Source: Reticulitermes speratus (Eukaryota > Arthropoda > Insecta > Blattodea > Rhinotermitidae). From it: a DNA stretch of 64,000 bases. Positions 45,591 through 55,655 of the stretch are shown piece after piece. The stretch is taken from NCBI GenBank assembly GCA_021186555.1, contig JAJKFL010000006.1:964501-1028500 (forward strand). Reading direction: 5' to 3'. The translations under genes and the position numbers were made by a program. Within the stretch, counting starts at the first letter, position 1; each line of letters opens with the position of its first letter. The notes under the pieces are model-generated. The model was not told the DNA's origin, ran no database searches, and worked only from the letters and a program-made list of their open reading frames with translations.

Positions 45591-45598
45591 GATTTCAG

Positions 45599-45839
45599 AT
45601 GTCCAATATGGAATGTGAGGAAGACCTTACAAGTGATACTCCATTTGAAGTGAACAGTAACTGGTATTACCTCCCAGATCCCATTCTTCTACATATATTT
45701 CAGTACCTCTCTGCAAGGGAACTGCTAGATGTTGGCCTCACATGCAGGTCCTGGTTATGTGTTAGTTATGATGAGTTACTATGGAAAGATCTCGTTTATC
45801 ACAATTTCAAAATTGATCGTTCTGTGAAGATTGCACCAG
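45599..45839 (+). CDS. FBXW5: FBXW5 coding exon 1 (F-box)
   Basis: ATG at 45599; MSNMECEEDLT then the F-box LPDPILLHIFQYLSARELLD and LTCRSWLCVSYDELLWKDL. Donor CCAG|gtatgt, phase 1. A second in-frame ATG lies three codons downstream and could be the true start. Confidence 0.92.
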
Positions 45840-48800
45840 GTATGTACTATTTAACACGTTTTAAAACCGTATTGTTTGTGAAAATTTTGCTGTGTTGACG
45901 CCAGCTTGTCTGCTTGTTCCCCAGTGAGTCTGTCAGCAGACATACAGTACTGCCACATAATGTGCATTTGATTTCTTAATTATCTCGTTCTTACTGTGGA
46001 ACATGATCCCATCCTTGCATAAAGAATCGTGTTTACTAGTGACAATAGTTGTGACTTTTCTGTTAATATGCAATTATTGCGCATACCAACATTCTCTTAA
46101 GGTGGAAAAGGTTATGTTTTAGAACCACATTATTTTGCAGTCCAATTCAGGCAGAATGTGGATCTTCAGTATATTAATGGTTTAATAGTCCTTCATGCAT
46201 CGGTAAATTTGATCTGTCCAAGTTTAATTTCTCCTGTGTGGTTTACCATCACCTGCGTTAAGAGTTTTGAAAACTGAATTACATTATTTACATATTCATT
46301 TTCCTATAGAAGTGAACTAAAGTTATGTACTGCGGCATGCTGCTATTGGCGATTCAGTTCTTCTGGGTTGTTGCACTTAGTAGCAAGTTATTAATTCTAC
46401 ATTTCAAAGGAACGTACTATCCGCATCTTCAAATGTCGAGAGTCTAGATGATGAAGACAAACCGTTTGTAGTCAATAACCCTGCTACTGATCACAATAAC
46501 CCAAAGTACTTTAATCCTCAACAGCAGTGCTGTGGGAACCTCACATCTCATGGTCTAGTGTTGTTTCAATCCCTAAGGCAAGACATCGTGGTTGGCTGAA
46601 TACAAGCGACTCTCGTACCACACACCTGTCATCCAGACTGAGGTCCTGAAGGAACATTCACATCAGGTTCTTCATGTCAGCTTTGCTCACAATGGACAGA
46701 TGTTTGCAACCTGCTCAAAAGATGGCTATGTTCTGGTAACTTAGAACACCGTGAGATAACTGTGTTGGTATTTCAACTGAAAAAGGCGCCTCTAGAGGCA
46801 CTGATTGTCATTTCCATACTAACATGTTGAAGGTGTGGGACTCCAGCTATCCTGCCACTATCAAGTACTATCATGACATGAAGACATTCAGCTGGAAGTA
46901 CACGCAGTTCTCACAGTTCAACCAGTCTGACACGTTGCTGCTGGTGTCTGGTGTTCACTTCGGCACGCCTCACAGCACATCGGGAGAAATAGCCGTCTTC
47001 AGTCTGCAAGGTAGCTCAATTATGTCACTCGAAATCAGAGTTTCTGGGCTGTAAATGGAGTCAGGATTTGTCCTCTGGGATGTGATGTGGTGTAGCAGTT
47101 CAGGGGTGGGTAAAATTTGAAATTCTGACAGCAGTATTAATGATGATACAAGTCATGGGATGTTATACCTTTACATTGTGCCTCCATCTTTGGGATTGAG
47201 CACTACACTCCTCTGAAGCGTCAGTAATTACTACTAATCAACATGACATAACATCTCAGAAGACGTGAATCTTCATTTCAGAGGAAAGCTGCTGCCTCCG
47301 TCAAATCTCACACAGTTGGCATTTGTTACAATGTTGGGAGTCATATCTTGCCTTCTTCTTATGGAATTCACCCAAGTACACTGCAATAGCGCTGTCTCCA
47401 ACTGAATTTTGGACACGCTTTTGCATGGCGGAAGTAAATGAACCTTTTAAAGCTCAGTGGTTACTGTATGTGCCATCTGCTTTAACATTAAAAAGCTCTG
47501 TCTCTCCCACAGATTGTATTTACATGTTTTGTGTGACGCTAAGAATAAGTAGTGATTATTTGACTAAACAGCTTTAACTGGTTAATCTTGGTAAATGAGA
47601 TGGTGTTTTCTGTGGGGTAGGAAATGAAACTTTAAATACTGTTTAGACTAATTTCGTGGGCCGGGATAGCGTAGTTGGTATAGCAACTCGCTACAAGCTG
47701 GACGGTCCGGGGATCGAATCCCGGTGGGGGCGAGATTTCTAGCATCCGTCCAGACCGGCCCTGGGGCCTACCCACCCTCCTGTACAATGGGTACCGGGTC
47801 ATTCCCGGGGGTAAAGCAGCCGGGGCGTGGCGTTGACCACCCACCTCCATCTAGCACCAAGGTTAAAGAAAGAGTAGACCTATACCTCTACTCCCCCTCT
47901 GGACCTTTATGGCCTGTTCTAGGGAGAACTTTACCTTTACCTTTCAGACTAATTTCAGGCTTCAAAGGGTCAGATAGTTGACATATGGTGCATGTTACGA
48001 GATACGCAATGTTGTACTTGTACAGGATGTCCCTGAGCACAGTAGCCTTCACAGGATGATCTGGAAGAGGAAGGCTATGTGATAAAGCTGCCATGCTGAG
48101 CAATATGATAAAAGGGACACTGTATACAAGTGTCACAATAACTGACAATGTATGTAGCAAGTGTCCTAACGACTGATAATGTCTTACGTTTTCTTCAGCT
48201 GGTTTCAACTTGCAGTGCCGAGTGATGAACAAGCCATACGACATCTTCGGAACCTGGTACAGCGATCGCCACCTGCTTTCTGGTGATCTCCATTGGCTCG
48301 CACATCTTGTCAGCACCTCCATTTTGTGGCTTAATAAAGCATCACAGGAATCAGAATCAGAACTTGTACCAATCATGGATCAACTGTACAGGTTTTATAA
48401 CTCTAATGCCAGTTCAATCCGGGCTGTTATGGTTGCAAACTGTCTGGCTCCATCACCACCAGAATTGGCAGCCACTTCTTCTGAAGCTAGAGCCCAGGCA
48501 CGAAAGGGATTGCATAACTCTGAAAGGGGAAATCCCCCATCTCACAGAGAGATCAATAACCCATCAACATCAGGTCGTGTGTTACCAGCGTCTCCAAGAG
48601 ACCCCGAGGATGAAGAGGAAGAGCCACCAGAAGTACTACGCCAAGTGTCTTCTAGACTGCAGTATGCACATTCTGTGATATGAGGATAGCCACTCCTCAT
48701 TCAGTGTACCTAATTTGTAACTGAAAAGTATAGTTTGAAGAGGATGCAAGTTGTTTGGGATGTGCCACTGTGTCATTGGGTGTGTAGTTGCTGTTGCAAA

Positions 48801-51800
48801 GGAGTCTTAACGCCTTGTCTTCAAGGTCAAGCAGTCCAAGAATAGCTGCCATGGGTAAACAGGGCGTTACATATGTTCACCACCCGTGCTTTCCTTTTGC
48901 CTCCCTCATCACCAACACCTATATTCCTCTTACACTGCTTGACATATTGAAAACTGCACACTGAATGATGATGTCACATCCCAGAAGACTTGTATCGTCA
49001 TCAACATTGCTGTGAGAGCCTCACATCTTGTATTGTGTTGTTTTAAATACAAATCATAAGAATAAACTGTAAAAGGAGACACGTTTCTGATCAGACAGTT
49101 TAAGCAAGGATGTTTTCCTGAGCAATCAGATGTGGAATTACAGGGGTTGATGTGATGAATGACATAACTGGCTCTTGTCTGTCTATACACAGTATGCTCC
49201 GAGTCCAGGCTCCCCTATGCCATAGAACAGTGGTATTCAACCTGGGGTACACGTAGACATCTTAGGGGTACGTAAAATTAAAAAAAATAAATATATTATT
49301 TCATGATAAACACTGAATAATCAGGGCCAGATTTAGGTTAGCCACAAGAGACCGGACGTAAGGACATGCGATTTGGGAGCGCTATTTTCTCTCTCTCTCT
49401 CTCTCCTTTATACAATTCTTATCTGGGCGGCTAGTTTCATTTTATTCCACACAGTGCATATAATTTTGCTTTGCTAAAATACCTTTGATCCTTTATTAAT
49501 TTTTATATGATAGGCAATAATATATTTGTTATTTAATAGCTCAATTCTCCTTTTTCTCATTTAAAACTTATTTTAGATATAGATTATAGACTATGTATAA
49601 CTTGAATTACACACCAACAACTTTGGGGGTACAAAGTCAAAGAGAAATTACATCTGGGGGTACGCGAACAAAAAAGGTTGAATGCCGCTGCCATAGAAGA
49701 CTTGAGGCTGAAATTTAAGCCTAATAAGCACCATAAATTCCCCTTACTTACAGAACTAAAAATGACAGTAACTGGTGGATGTTACAGACCTTGCCAAATT
49801 ATGCTGCAGTTTAAAAACTGAAATGCACAAAATGTTGAAAAGTAAAATGTGCATTAAATGGGAAATGTACTGCTGAAAAGGTGTGCTAAATGAGGGCTGT
49901 CCGTATTACTGTAAATTATAATATGCCAGTTGCATGATATTTTGGAGTATTAGATAAGTTCTCTGATCCTTAGTGGGCCCTGTGCGATATCTGCTGCTCT
50001 CCTAGTATTATAATCAGCAAGTTCAGAACTTTGTACTATTCTATAGGGTTCTGACGATGATGTACGACATTTGAACTCGTAGATTTTTTGGACTTTTCCC
50101 ATTGTATGTATTGAAATATAACACAGTATACTTCGGGGACACGTTCGATCCCACATCATCAGGCTTATTCTGAAACATCTGTCGCTATGTGATGATTATT
50201 TACACTGTAATTAAACCAAGAGCATCATAAAATCTGCAAATACCACATATTCCAAAACAGTTTAGAAATATGGTTATACCAATTTCACTAAACATCAAAT
50301 ATACAAAATACATAACTGGACTCTATAACTATTTCCTCTCACTAAACAGTAGCACTGTGTATGCAATCCTGGTAGTCAGAACATTTATAGTTCATCTCAG
50401 CTGCAGGAAAGGGGGCATCGCTGTGTTGCCAGATGCCATTTTTATTTCACTGCCTTTTAAAGTGAATACTCGCTCCATCACCATCTGTGATTCCATCCCA
50501 GAACCGCCACCTGAGGTGTTAGACAATACATGTGTATGGGCTTGCTTCCAGAATCCATTATCCCTCCATGTTGGCTGACGGTGTTCTTCAAGCATGCCGT
50601 TATTATGTACGTTACGACTACCAGGATCGCCTACACAGCGCTACTGTTTAGTGAGAGGAAATAGTTACAGAGACCAGTTCTGTATTTTGTGTGTTTGACG
50701 TCCAGTGAAATCTGCATAACCGTATTTTCCAAACTGTTTTTGGAATATGTGGTATTGACTGATTTGACGTTACTCCGGGTTTAATTACAGTGTAAATAAT
50801 CGTCACGTAGTGACAGGTGTTCTGGAAGAAGCCTGATGACAGGGACCGACCCTGTCCCTGCAACCCAATGTATCATATTTCAATGTATACAATGTGAAAG
50901 GCCTGCAAAATCTGAGAGCTCAAATGTCACAACTTTAGGTTTGACATGGGAGATACACATGGAGAGGGATAATTTGGAAAAATGGAGGAACAGGTGGGAG
51001 TATACTATTAAACTGAATGTTAGGGAACTTGTAGTTCATAAGTAATGTGACATGAATGTAGCTGGTTGGGGGAACACTTCTGTTATCTTAACTTGCTGGG
51101 TTTTGTAATTCCGGGGAGTCAATAGCGTACATGGTCAGACCTGCCTGTGCTACTGTAGTGTAATAAAAATAGTAGTTCTGAACTTCTGTTGACTACGTTC
51201 TACATGTTGGCAGCACCATACGCAGGTGACATGTGTAACCTGGCACTGTAATAAGTTGAACACCTAAAATTCGCTTCTAACTCAAATAATCAAATACTTG
51301 TACACAGTAAATGAATTATAATTGTTTATGTGTGTGATTGTTTGAAATTATATAATGTTAGAGGTCTATCATATTTTGAATGACCTGTAGGACACGTCTG
51401 TAAGTGTACTTAAAATAATCCCACATAAATGATTGTAATATTTCATATAACAGTACTTATTTACCAGTATGTCATAATTTTCAGGTGCAGCACACTTGAG
51501 GGTGCATTCTTAAACTGGCGTCGCCTAGGTGACGGAATGGATTATGCATGTCCAATTAAGTACAATGCTGAGTACCGCCAAGTGGAAACACAAGGGAAGG
51601 CACAAAGTACTAAAGGCAGTGACAGTGAAGATAGTGCAGGTATATTAAATTGGATGACTGGGGTTTGATTCCTGGCAGGGGTGGAGTTTATTTCTGCATT
51701 TCCCACCACATCTGGGACGACTGTGCCCACTCAAACCGAGTCTCAGTTTATTACGTGATCCTGTATAGCATCACGTGACACATTGCTTCATGAATGAATG

Positions 51801-54501
51801 GAAAAGGATGTGGAAGGAAGGAATCATGGCATATGTTATTGCACTATCCTGTAGTTTGCCTGGAAGGACTTGGAAAATTACAAAAATCCTGTCAGGATGG
51901 CTGGTCTGTGGGTTAAGATGTGAACTCAGGAACTGATTACAAAACAAGTACACCAGAGGCGTCAAGTCTTCTGGGATGTGACACCATGTGATTGGGCGAG
52001 TGGCTCCTGACATTTTAGAGAAATCGTGGTAGCTCTCATCTTCAAGGGTCAGTAGTCCAAGACGATCACCTGACACTGCAGATGGATGCACTACAGTCTA
52101 TGAAACATCACGTACTACACACCTGATGGCATGGCATCACATCCCACAAGTCTCGAACCCTCAGCAACACAGCCATGATAACCTCCAATCTTGCACAAGT
52201 GCAACATATTTGGCCAGTGTTTGGTACTGGGGTCACTCTTCTACTGACAGGATGAGAAGACTTGTGAAATGTTTTGTGGATAACATAAATTTTTATATCT
52301 TTCAGATGATGCTGACAATGACAGTGCAGATGAAGTGACTTCTGGCATATCAGATGCATCAATGGAGACTGAAGAATGTGCAAGTGAAAGTGATGATCTG
52401 TCTGAACATGTTGAGAAATATCTTATATTCACCACTGGCTCAAAGACGTATACTCCACATCAAATAGGGTTCAAACGAATCAAGTCCGTGTCTTTCCCGC
52501 GTAAGCTCAATCCAGGGCCATCCCTTCGTGAACGTCTGGCTGAGAGAGAGAGAGAAAAACAGAATGCTGCCCTCCCACGTCCAGAGCCCAACTGGTTGGT
52601 ATACGAAGAAGTCGCTGACAGGTTTGACAAAGTTGATCATCTTATCGATCTTCATGGACACATTATAGGCATGGGACTCTCTCCTGATCACAGGTATGGC
52701 AGCTGTTTGTGTCCAGCTGTTCATTTTCATTTGACGTTATTTTTCCTGATTAATCCCAAGAAGACTAACGTGAATCTGTGTTATATATATATATATGTAG
52801 ATCCAGTTTATACTGCATGCTGCACATGTCTATATCCTTGTATCAGTTATCACGTTGTGTTTCCAAAAACAGGTACCTGTATGTAAACAGTCGTCCTTGG
52901 CCAAGAGGTTATGTGATAAATAATCCACTTGAGCCACCACCTATTGCACAGGAGATTGACATTCATGTCATCGATCTGGTTACGCTCAAAGAAGTCGGAA
53001 CGATGCTGCGGGCCCACAAGGCGTACACTCCAAACAATGAGTGTTTCTTCATTTTCCTAGACGTGTGCAATGAATATGTTGCAAGGTGAGTTCTGTACAA
53101 ATAGGTCTTAAAAGCAACTTATGATAGTTTTCTAGTGACCACAGAAGGAGAATATAAAAATATCCATGTCACTGTAATGGTCTGATTAGTACGTGCTCTT
53201 TCCTCACTTATACGTATTTATCTGTTTGAATGACAAGTCTTCAGCATGTAATAGTCTGAGGGTTCAGATCTTCTGGGATATGATGCTGTACTGTTTGGCG
53301 AGTGGTTCCTGACATTTCCAACAAACACTGGGCCTTCATCTTCAGAGTCATGCAGTCCAAGGAGTACTGTGAAGGCATTATGATCCTTGAAAACATCATG
53401 AACCACTCATCCAATAATACAGTGTCACAGTCCATTCAGAAACACTCCTGTAAGAACCGCAAATCTTGCGTGTTACTTCACCATATATCTCAGTCTGTTT
53501 GAATGAAACAACTTGAGAATGGTTGAATGGATCTTCATTAAATTTGACATTGGAAGTTTCAATAAAATTAACATCATTTTAAATTGAATAGCAATAATGG
53601 ACACTTTATATGGAGAAGTGTTTCACATGTACAGGAAGTGTAACTCACTATATATTTGTTGTAGCATAAAATAAGTTAAACATAAGTTGTAGAGAAATAC
53701 AAAACACACGACATTTTTTGTCCAGTAAATTTTGTCTGTCCATCTTTTTGTTTCTGAGATAATTAAAAAAAAACTGAATAAATGCACCAAATTGTTTTCC
53801 TAAGCAAACATATCCTATCTACTTTGAAATAAGAAGCCCAAAATATATGGTTACATCACAAAGCAACATTACATGCTGCCACTTGGTATGGTATTTGAGT
53901 CTAGTGCAGTGTGTGACAGAGGGATGTAATTCTGATCACGTTGGCATGTCACTGGAAACAACCAACGTAGAAGAGATCTCCATTTTCATACACAGTAATT
54001 GAGCCCAGTACAAACAGGGAAAGTGCATTGTGTAAACAAACATTTTATCAGAGAATTAGTTAATTGTGGAGGACATATTTAGAACTGCACTACATGGCAT
54101 AGTGTATATAGGTTAAATGCACCTTAAAATTGAAATCTGCCTTGCTTCACACTGGCCACACCTTTGACGGAACTTTACAACTACTTAAACAAGCAGATGA
54201 ATCAGACCAAAGGATCTGTAAGACTTCATTAAAATTGTACTTGCTTTGAATGTTCATTAGCGGAGCAGAAGACAAACATGGCTACCTGTGGGACCGTCAC
54301 TACGGAGTGTGTCTTGCCAAATTCCCGCACATTGACGTCGTCAACTCGGTGGCCTTCAATCCTCGAGATCCCGAGATGCTTGTTACCACTTCTGATGATT
54401 ACACAGTGAAGGTGTGGCGATCCAGAAGCAAAGTTAAAGAACTGGGCCTTGAAGATCGCAGCTTTCCTAGTGGATTGGAAGTGAGACGGAAAACGAGATA
54501 G
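45599..54501 (+). CDS. FBXW5: FBXW5, F-box/WD40-repeat protein; 8 coding exons
   Basis: Substrate receptor of SCF- and CUL4-DDB1-type ubiquitin ligases (family knowledge). Exons 45599-45839, 46578-46735, 46833-47010, 48199-about 48680, 51485-51639, 52306-52693, 52873-53085, 54261-54501. N-terminal F-box LPDPILLHIFQYLSARELLD; WD repeats follow, with motifs HVSFAHNGQMFATCSKDGY, NWSYTQFSQF-like WKYTQFSQFNQSD, SGEIAVFSLQ, NKPYDIFGTW, KYLIFTTGSKTYTPHQIGF, DLHGHIIGMGLSPDHRYLYV, AHKAYTPNNECFFIFLDV and GAEDKHGYLWDRHYGVCLAK. About 680 residues against 566 in human; the extra length is an acidic Ser/Glu-rich insertion in exons 4-6. Phases agree except between exons 4 and 5. Acceptor ttttccag at 45582-45589 precedes the start, so a 5' non-coding exon is expected further left. 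Confidence 0.92.
46340..46555. mobile_element. Foldback family A element
   Basis: Left ttggcgattcagttcttctg, centre aacgtactatccgcatcttc, right taatcctcaacagcagtgct...gaacctcacatct; in FBXW5 intron 1. Confidence 0.7.
46578..46735 (+). CDS. FBXW5: FBXW5 coding exon 2
   Basis: Acceptor ccctaag|GCAAG; reads GKTSWLAEYKRLSYHTPVIQ and VLHVSFAHNGQMFATCSKDG, the first WD unit. Donor GTTCTG|gtaact-like, phase 0 out. Confidence 0.9.
46833..47010 (+). CDS. FBXW5: FBXW5 coding exon 3
   Basis: Acceptor gttgaag|GTGTG; reads VWDSSYPATIKYYHDMK, WKYTQFSQFNQSDTLLLVSG and SGEIAVFSLQ. Donor CTGCAAG|gtagct, phase 1 out. Confidence 0.91.
47055..47315. mobile_element. Foldback family A element
   Basis: Two left-arm starts (tcaggatttgtcctctggga and tgatgataca...gggatgttat) and right arm catctcagaagacgtgaatc...; in FBXW5 intron 3. 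Confidence 0.65.
47445..47640 (+). repeat. Dispersed repeat, family C
   Basis: tttaaagctcagtggttact, gtatttacatgttttgtgtg and ggtaggaaatgaaactttaa as in the other copies. Confidence 0.55.
47656..47945 (+). mobile_element. tRNA-derived SINE, full length with 11-bp target duplication
   Basis: Starts gtgggccgggatagcgtagt; box A tagcgtagttggtatagc, box B ggggatcgaatccc. Perfect agactaatttc duplications at 47645-47655 and 47946-47956. 3' end actttacctttacctttc. Confidence 0.93.
48199..48680 (+). CDS. FBXW5: FBXW5 coding exon 4 (3' edge uncertain)
   Basis: Acceptor tttcttcag|CTGG; reads CRVMNKPYDIFGTWYSDRHL, TSILWLNKASQESESELVP and SSIRAVMVANC, then an acidic low-complexity stretch DPEDEEEEPPEV and RLQYAHSVI before stop TGA at 48681. 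No consensus donor in the required phase 2 is visible: candidates CAA|gtgtct and TCT|gtgata are phase 0. The acceptor of exon 5 may therefore be the upstream one at 51464-51465, or a base is missing. Confidence 0.8.
48735..49030. mobile_element. Foldback family A element
   Basis: Left gaggatgcaagttgtttggg...gtgccactgtgtcattgg, right gatgatgtcacatcccagaa...gctgtgagagcctcacatc. Confidence 0.75.
49228..49690. mobile_element. Non-autonomous hAT element with perfect 8-bp target duplication
   Basis: Terminal inverted repeats cagtggtattcaacct at the left and aggttgaatgccgctg at the right (14 of 16 matches). CCATAGAA duplications at 49220-49227 and 49691-49698. No transposase frame; a (CT)n run lies at 49389-49405. 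Confidence 0.92.
50065..50930. mobile_element. About 865-bp palindromic (foldback) element
   Basis: Left ctatttcctctcactaaaca...gtagcac and right gtgagaggaaatag are inverted, and complementarity extends outward through taccacatattccaaaacag / tgtttttggaatatgtggta to gacatttgaactcgtagatt / aaatctgagagctcaaatgtc. Each arm has CTGATGA plus a GC-rich stem II (50163-50157 minus; 50833-50839 plus) but no intact GAAA. Confidence 0.85.
51485..51639 (+). CDS. FBXW5: FBXW5 coding exon 5
   Basis: Acceptor attttcag|GTGC; reads CSTLEGAFLNWRRLGDGMDY and GSDSEDSA. Donor GTGCAG|gtatat, phase 1, matching exon 6. An alternative acceptor ttaccag|TATG about 19 nt upstream keeps the same frame in phase 0. Confidence 0.82.
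51950..52190. mobile_element. Foldback family A element
   Basis: Left aggcgtcaagtcttctggga, ggctcctgacattttagaga; right catcacatcccacaagtctc and cagcaacacagccatgataa; in FBXW5 intron 5. Confidence 0.75.
52306..52693 (+). CDS. FBXW5: FBXW5 coding exon 6
   Basis: Acceptor atctttcag|ATGAT; starts DDADNDSADEVTSG, then KYLIFTTGSKTYTPHQIGF, an arginine/glutamate-rich RERLAEREREK stretch, and DLHGHIIGMGLSPDHR. Donor CACAG|gtatgg, phase 2. Confidence 0.92.
52873..53085 (+). CDS. FBXW5: FBXW5 coding exon 7
   Basis: Acceptor aaaaacag|GTACC; reads YLYVNSRPWPRGYVINNPLE, PPPIAQEIDIHVIDL and AHKAYTPNNECFFIFLDV. Donor GCAAG|gtgagt. Confidence 0.94.
53250..53475. mobile_element. Foldback family A element
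   Basis: Left gagggttcagatcttctggg, gtggttcctgacatttccaa; right tatgatccttgaaaacatca and gtaagaaccgcaaatcttgc; in FBXW5 intron 7. Confidence 0.75.
54261..54501 (+). CDS. FBXW5: FBXW5 last coding exon 8
   Basis: Acceptor gttcattag|CGGA; reads SGAEDKHGYLWDRHYGVCLA, VVNSVAFNPRDPEMLVTTSD and DDYTVKVWRS, the final WD units, then a basic tail ending EVRRKTR and stop TAG at 54499-54501. Confidence 0.94.
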
Positions 54502-55655
54502 AGATCCCGTTCAAATGTGACGCTCATGCACGCTAAGTATTAAATACAGTTAGAACACTGGTAAATACTGCTATACTGATTGTCTTTAAGAATCAGGCTT
54601 TGAAACAAAATAAGATTTGTTTGTATAAGTGTAGTTATTTGTGGCTTTGCCTAATCTGTAATGGTTACTGCTTCAAGAACAGGATGAAAAGCAAAAACCA
54701 AGAAAACTGCTGATGGTTGTGAAGATTGTTCTTGCTATTATCAATTTAAAGAGTATTTGTTACTGTTTCATGCTAAATTATGTATTTGCAAAATGCTATA
54801 CTAATCAGGGTTAGAATTAATCACTGATGCATTTACAAAATACACAACTCTGTCTTGTTTAATTATTGTGAAAACAATGAGATCTTTAAGATAACATTTT
54901 AATTGTATTATTTTGATGTCATTTACACATTTATATGTTCGCTGAACTGAAATGCAGTTCCAAAAGCCATGACACATTTAGTTAACTACTGAATGAATGT
55001 ACCAGGTAGTCGAGAGAAGCCACGTGTAAATAGTTACACAACAAGCAGTTACGTCTACCTGTACAGTTCATGACTATCGTGATGGTTTGATTAACTTATG
55101 AGTGTTTTGGTGCATACATTTCATGTCTGTTAAAGAGTGAATAGTGTTGTACAGCACGCCCCACACTGCTAGCAACAGATGCTTTAAATGCAAAATTAAT
55201 ATTCACTGATGACTATAAGAGTTCATGTTTCAATGTTCTGTGTGCTGAAACACAGAGAATATAAGACTATTTCAGTGTTGTAAGAAATTATTCCGGTGTA
55301 TTCTGTTTTGTAGCTGTTAACACTGAATTAATCACACTGGATACTGATGAATTTGGTGGCTTTAGAACACAGTTATTGGTGTTGGCATCATAAAACTGAT
55401 CACTGTCACCTCATTAGTGCTGTACATTGACCACGGTCATGAATCTGAAATTGCTGTCCAAGTCGTCAGATGAAGTGTTTCTATGCATTAATGTACTTTT
55501 ACTTGTCAGTGTCAACATATCGCACAAGACGTCTTGCAACATGGCACACCTTGCAGTGCAGTGACGTAACAATCATTCAGTCATCTTTCCATCTTACACT
55601 TACTTTCTGCACTAACCTATGCAATAAATTCTATGTAAAAACGTAGTTCTGTATT
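54502..55655 (+). other. FBXW5 3' untranslated region (probable)
   Basis: AT-rich non-coding sequence following the FBXW5 stop, with no exon-like reading frame. A consensus AATAAA lies at 55623-55628 about 25 nt before the 40-bp repeat array, so transcript cleavage probably falls at or within the first repeat units. Confidence 0.5.

Noticed and set aside
50270..50578. 102-codon open frame in FBXW5 intron 4
   Set aside because: Lies inside the large palindrome and has no phase-compatible splice sites to serve as an FBXW5 exon.
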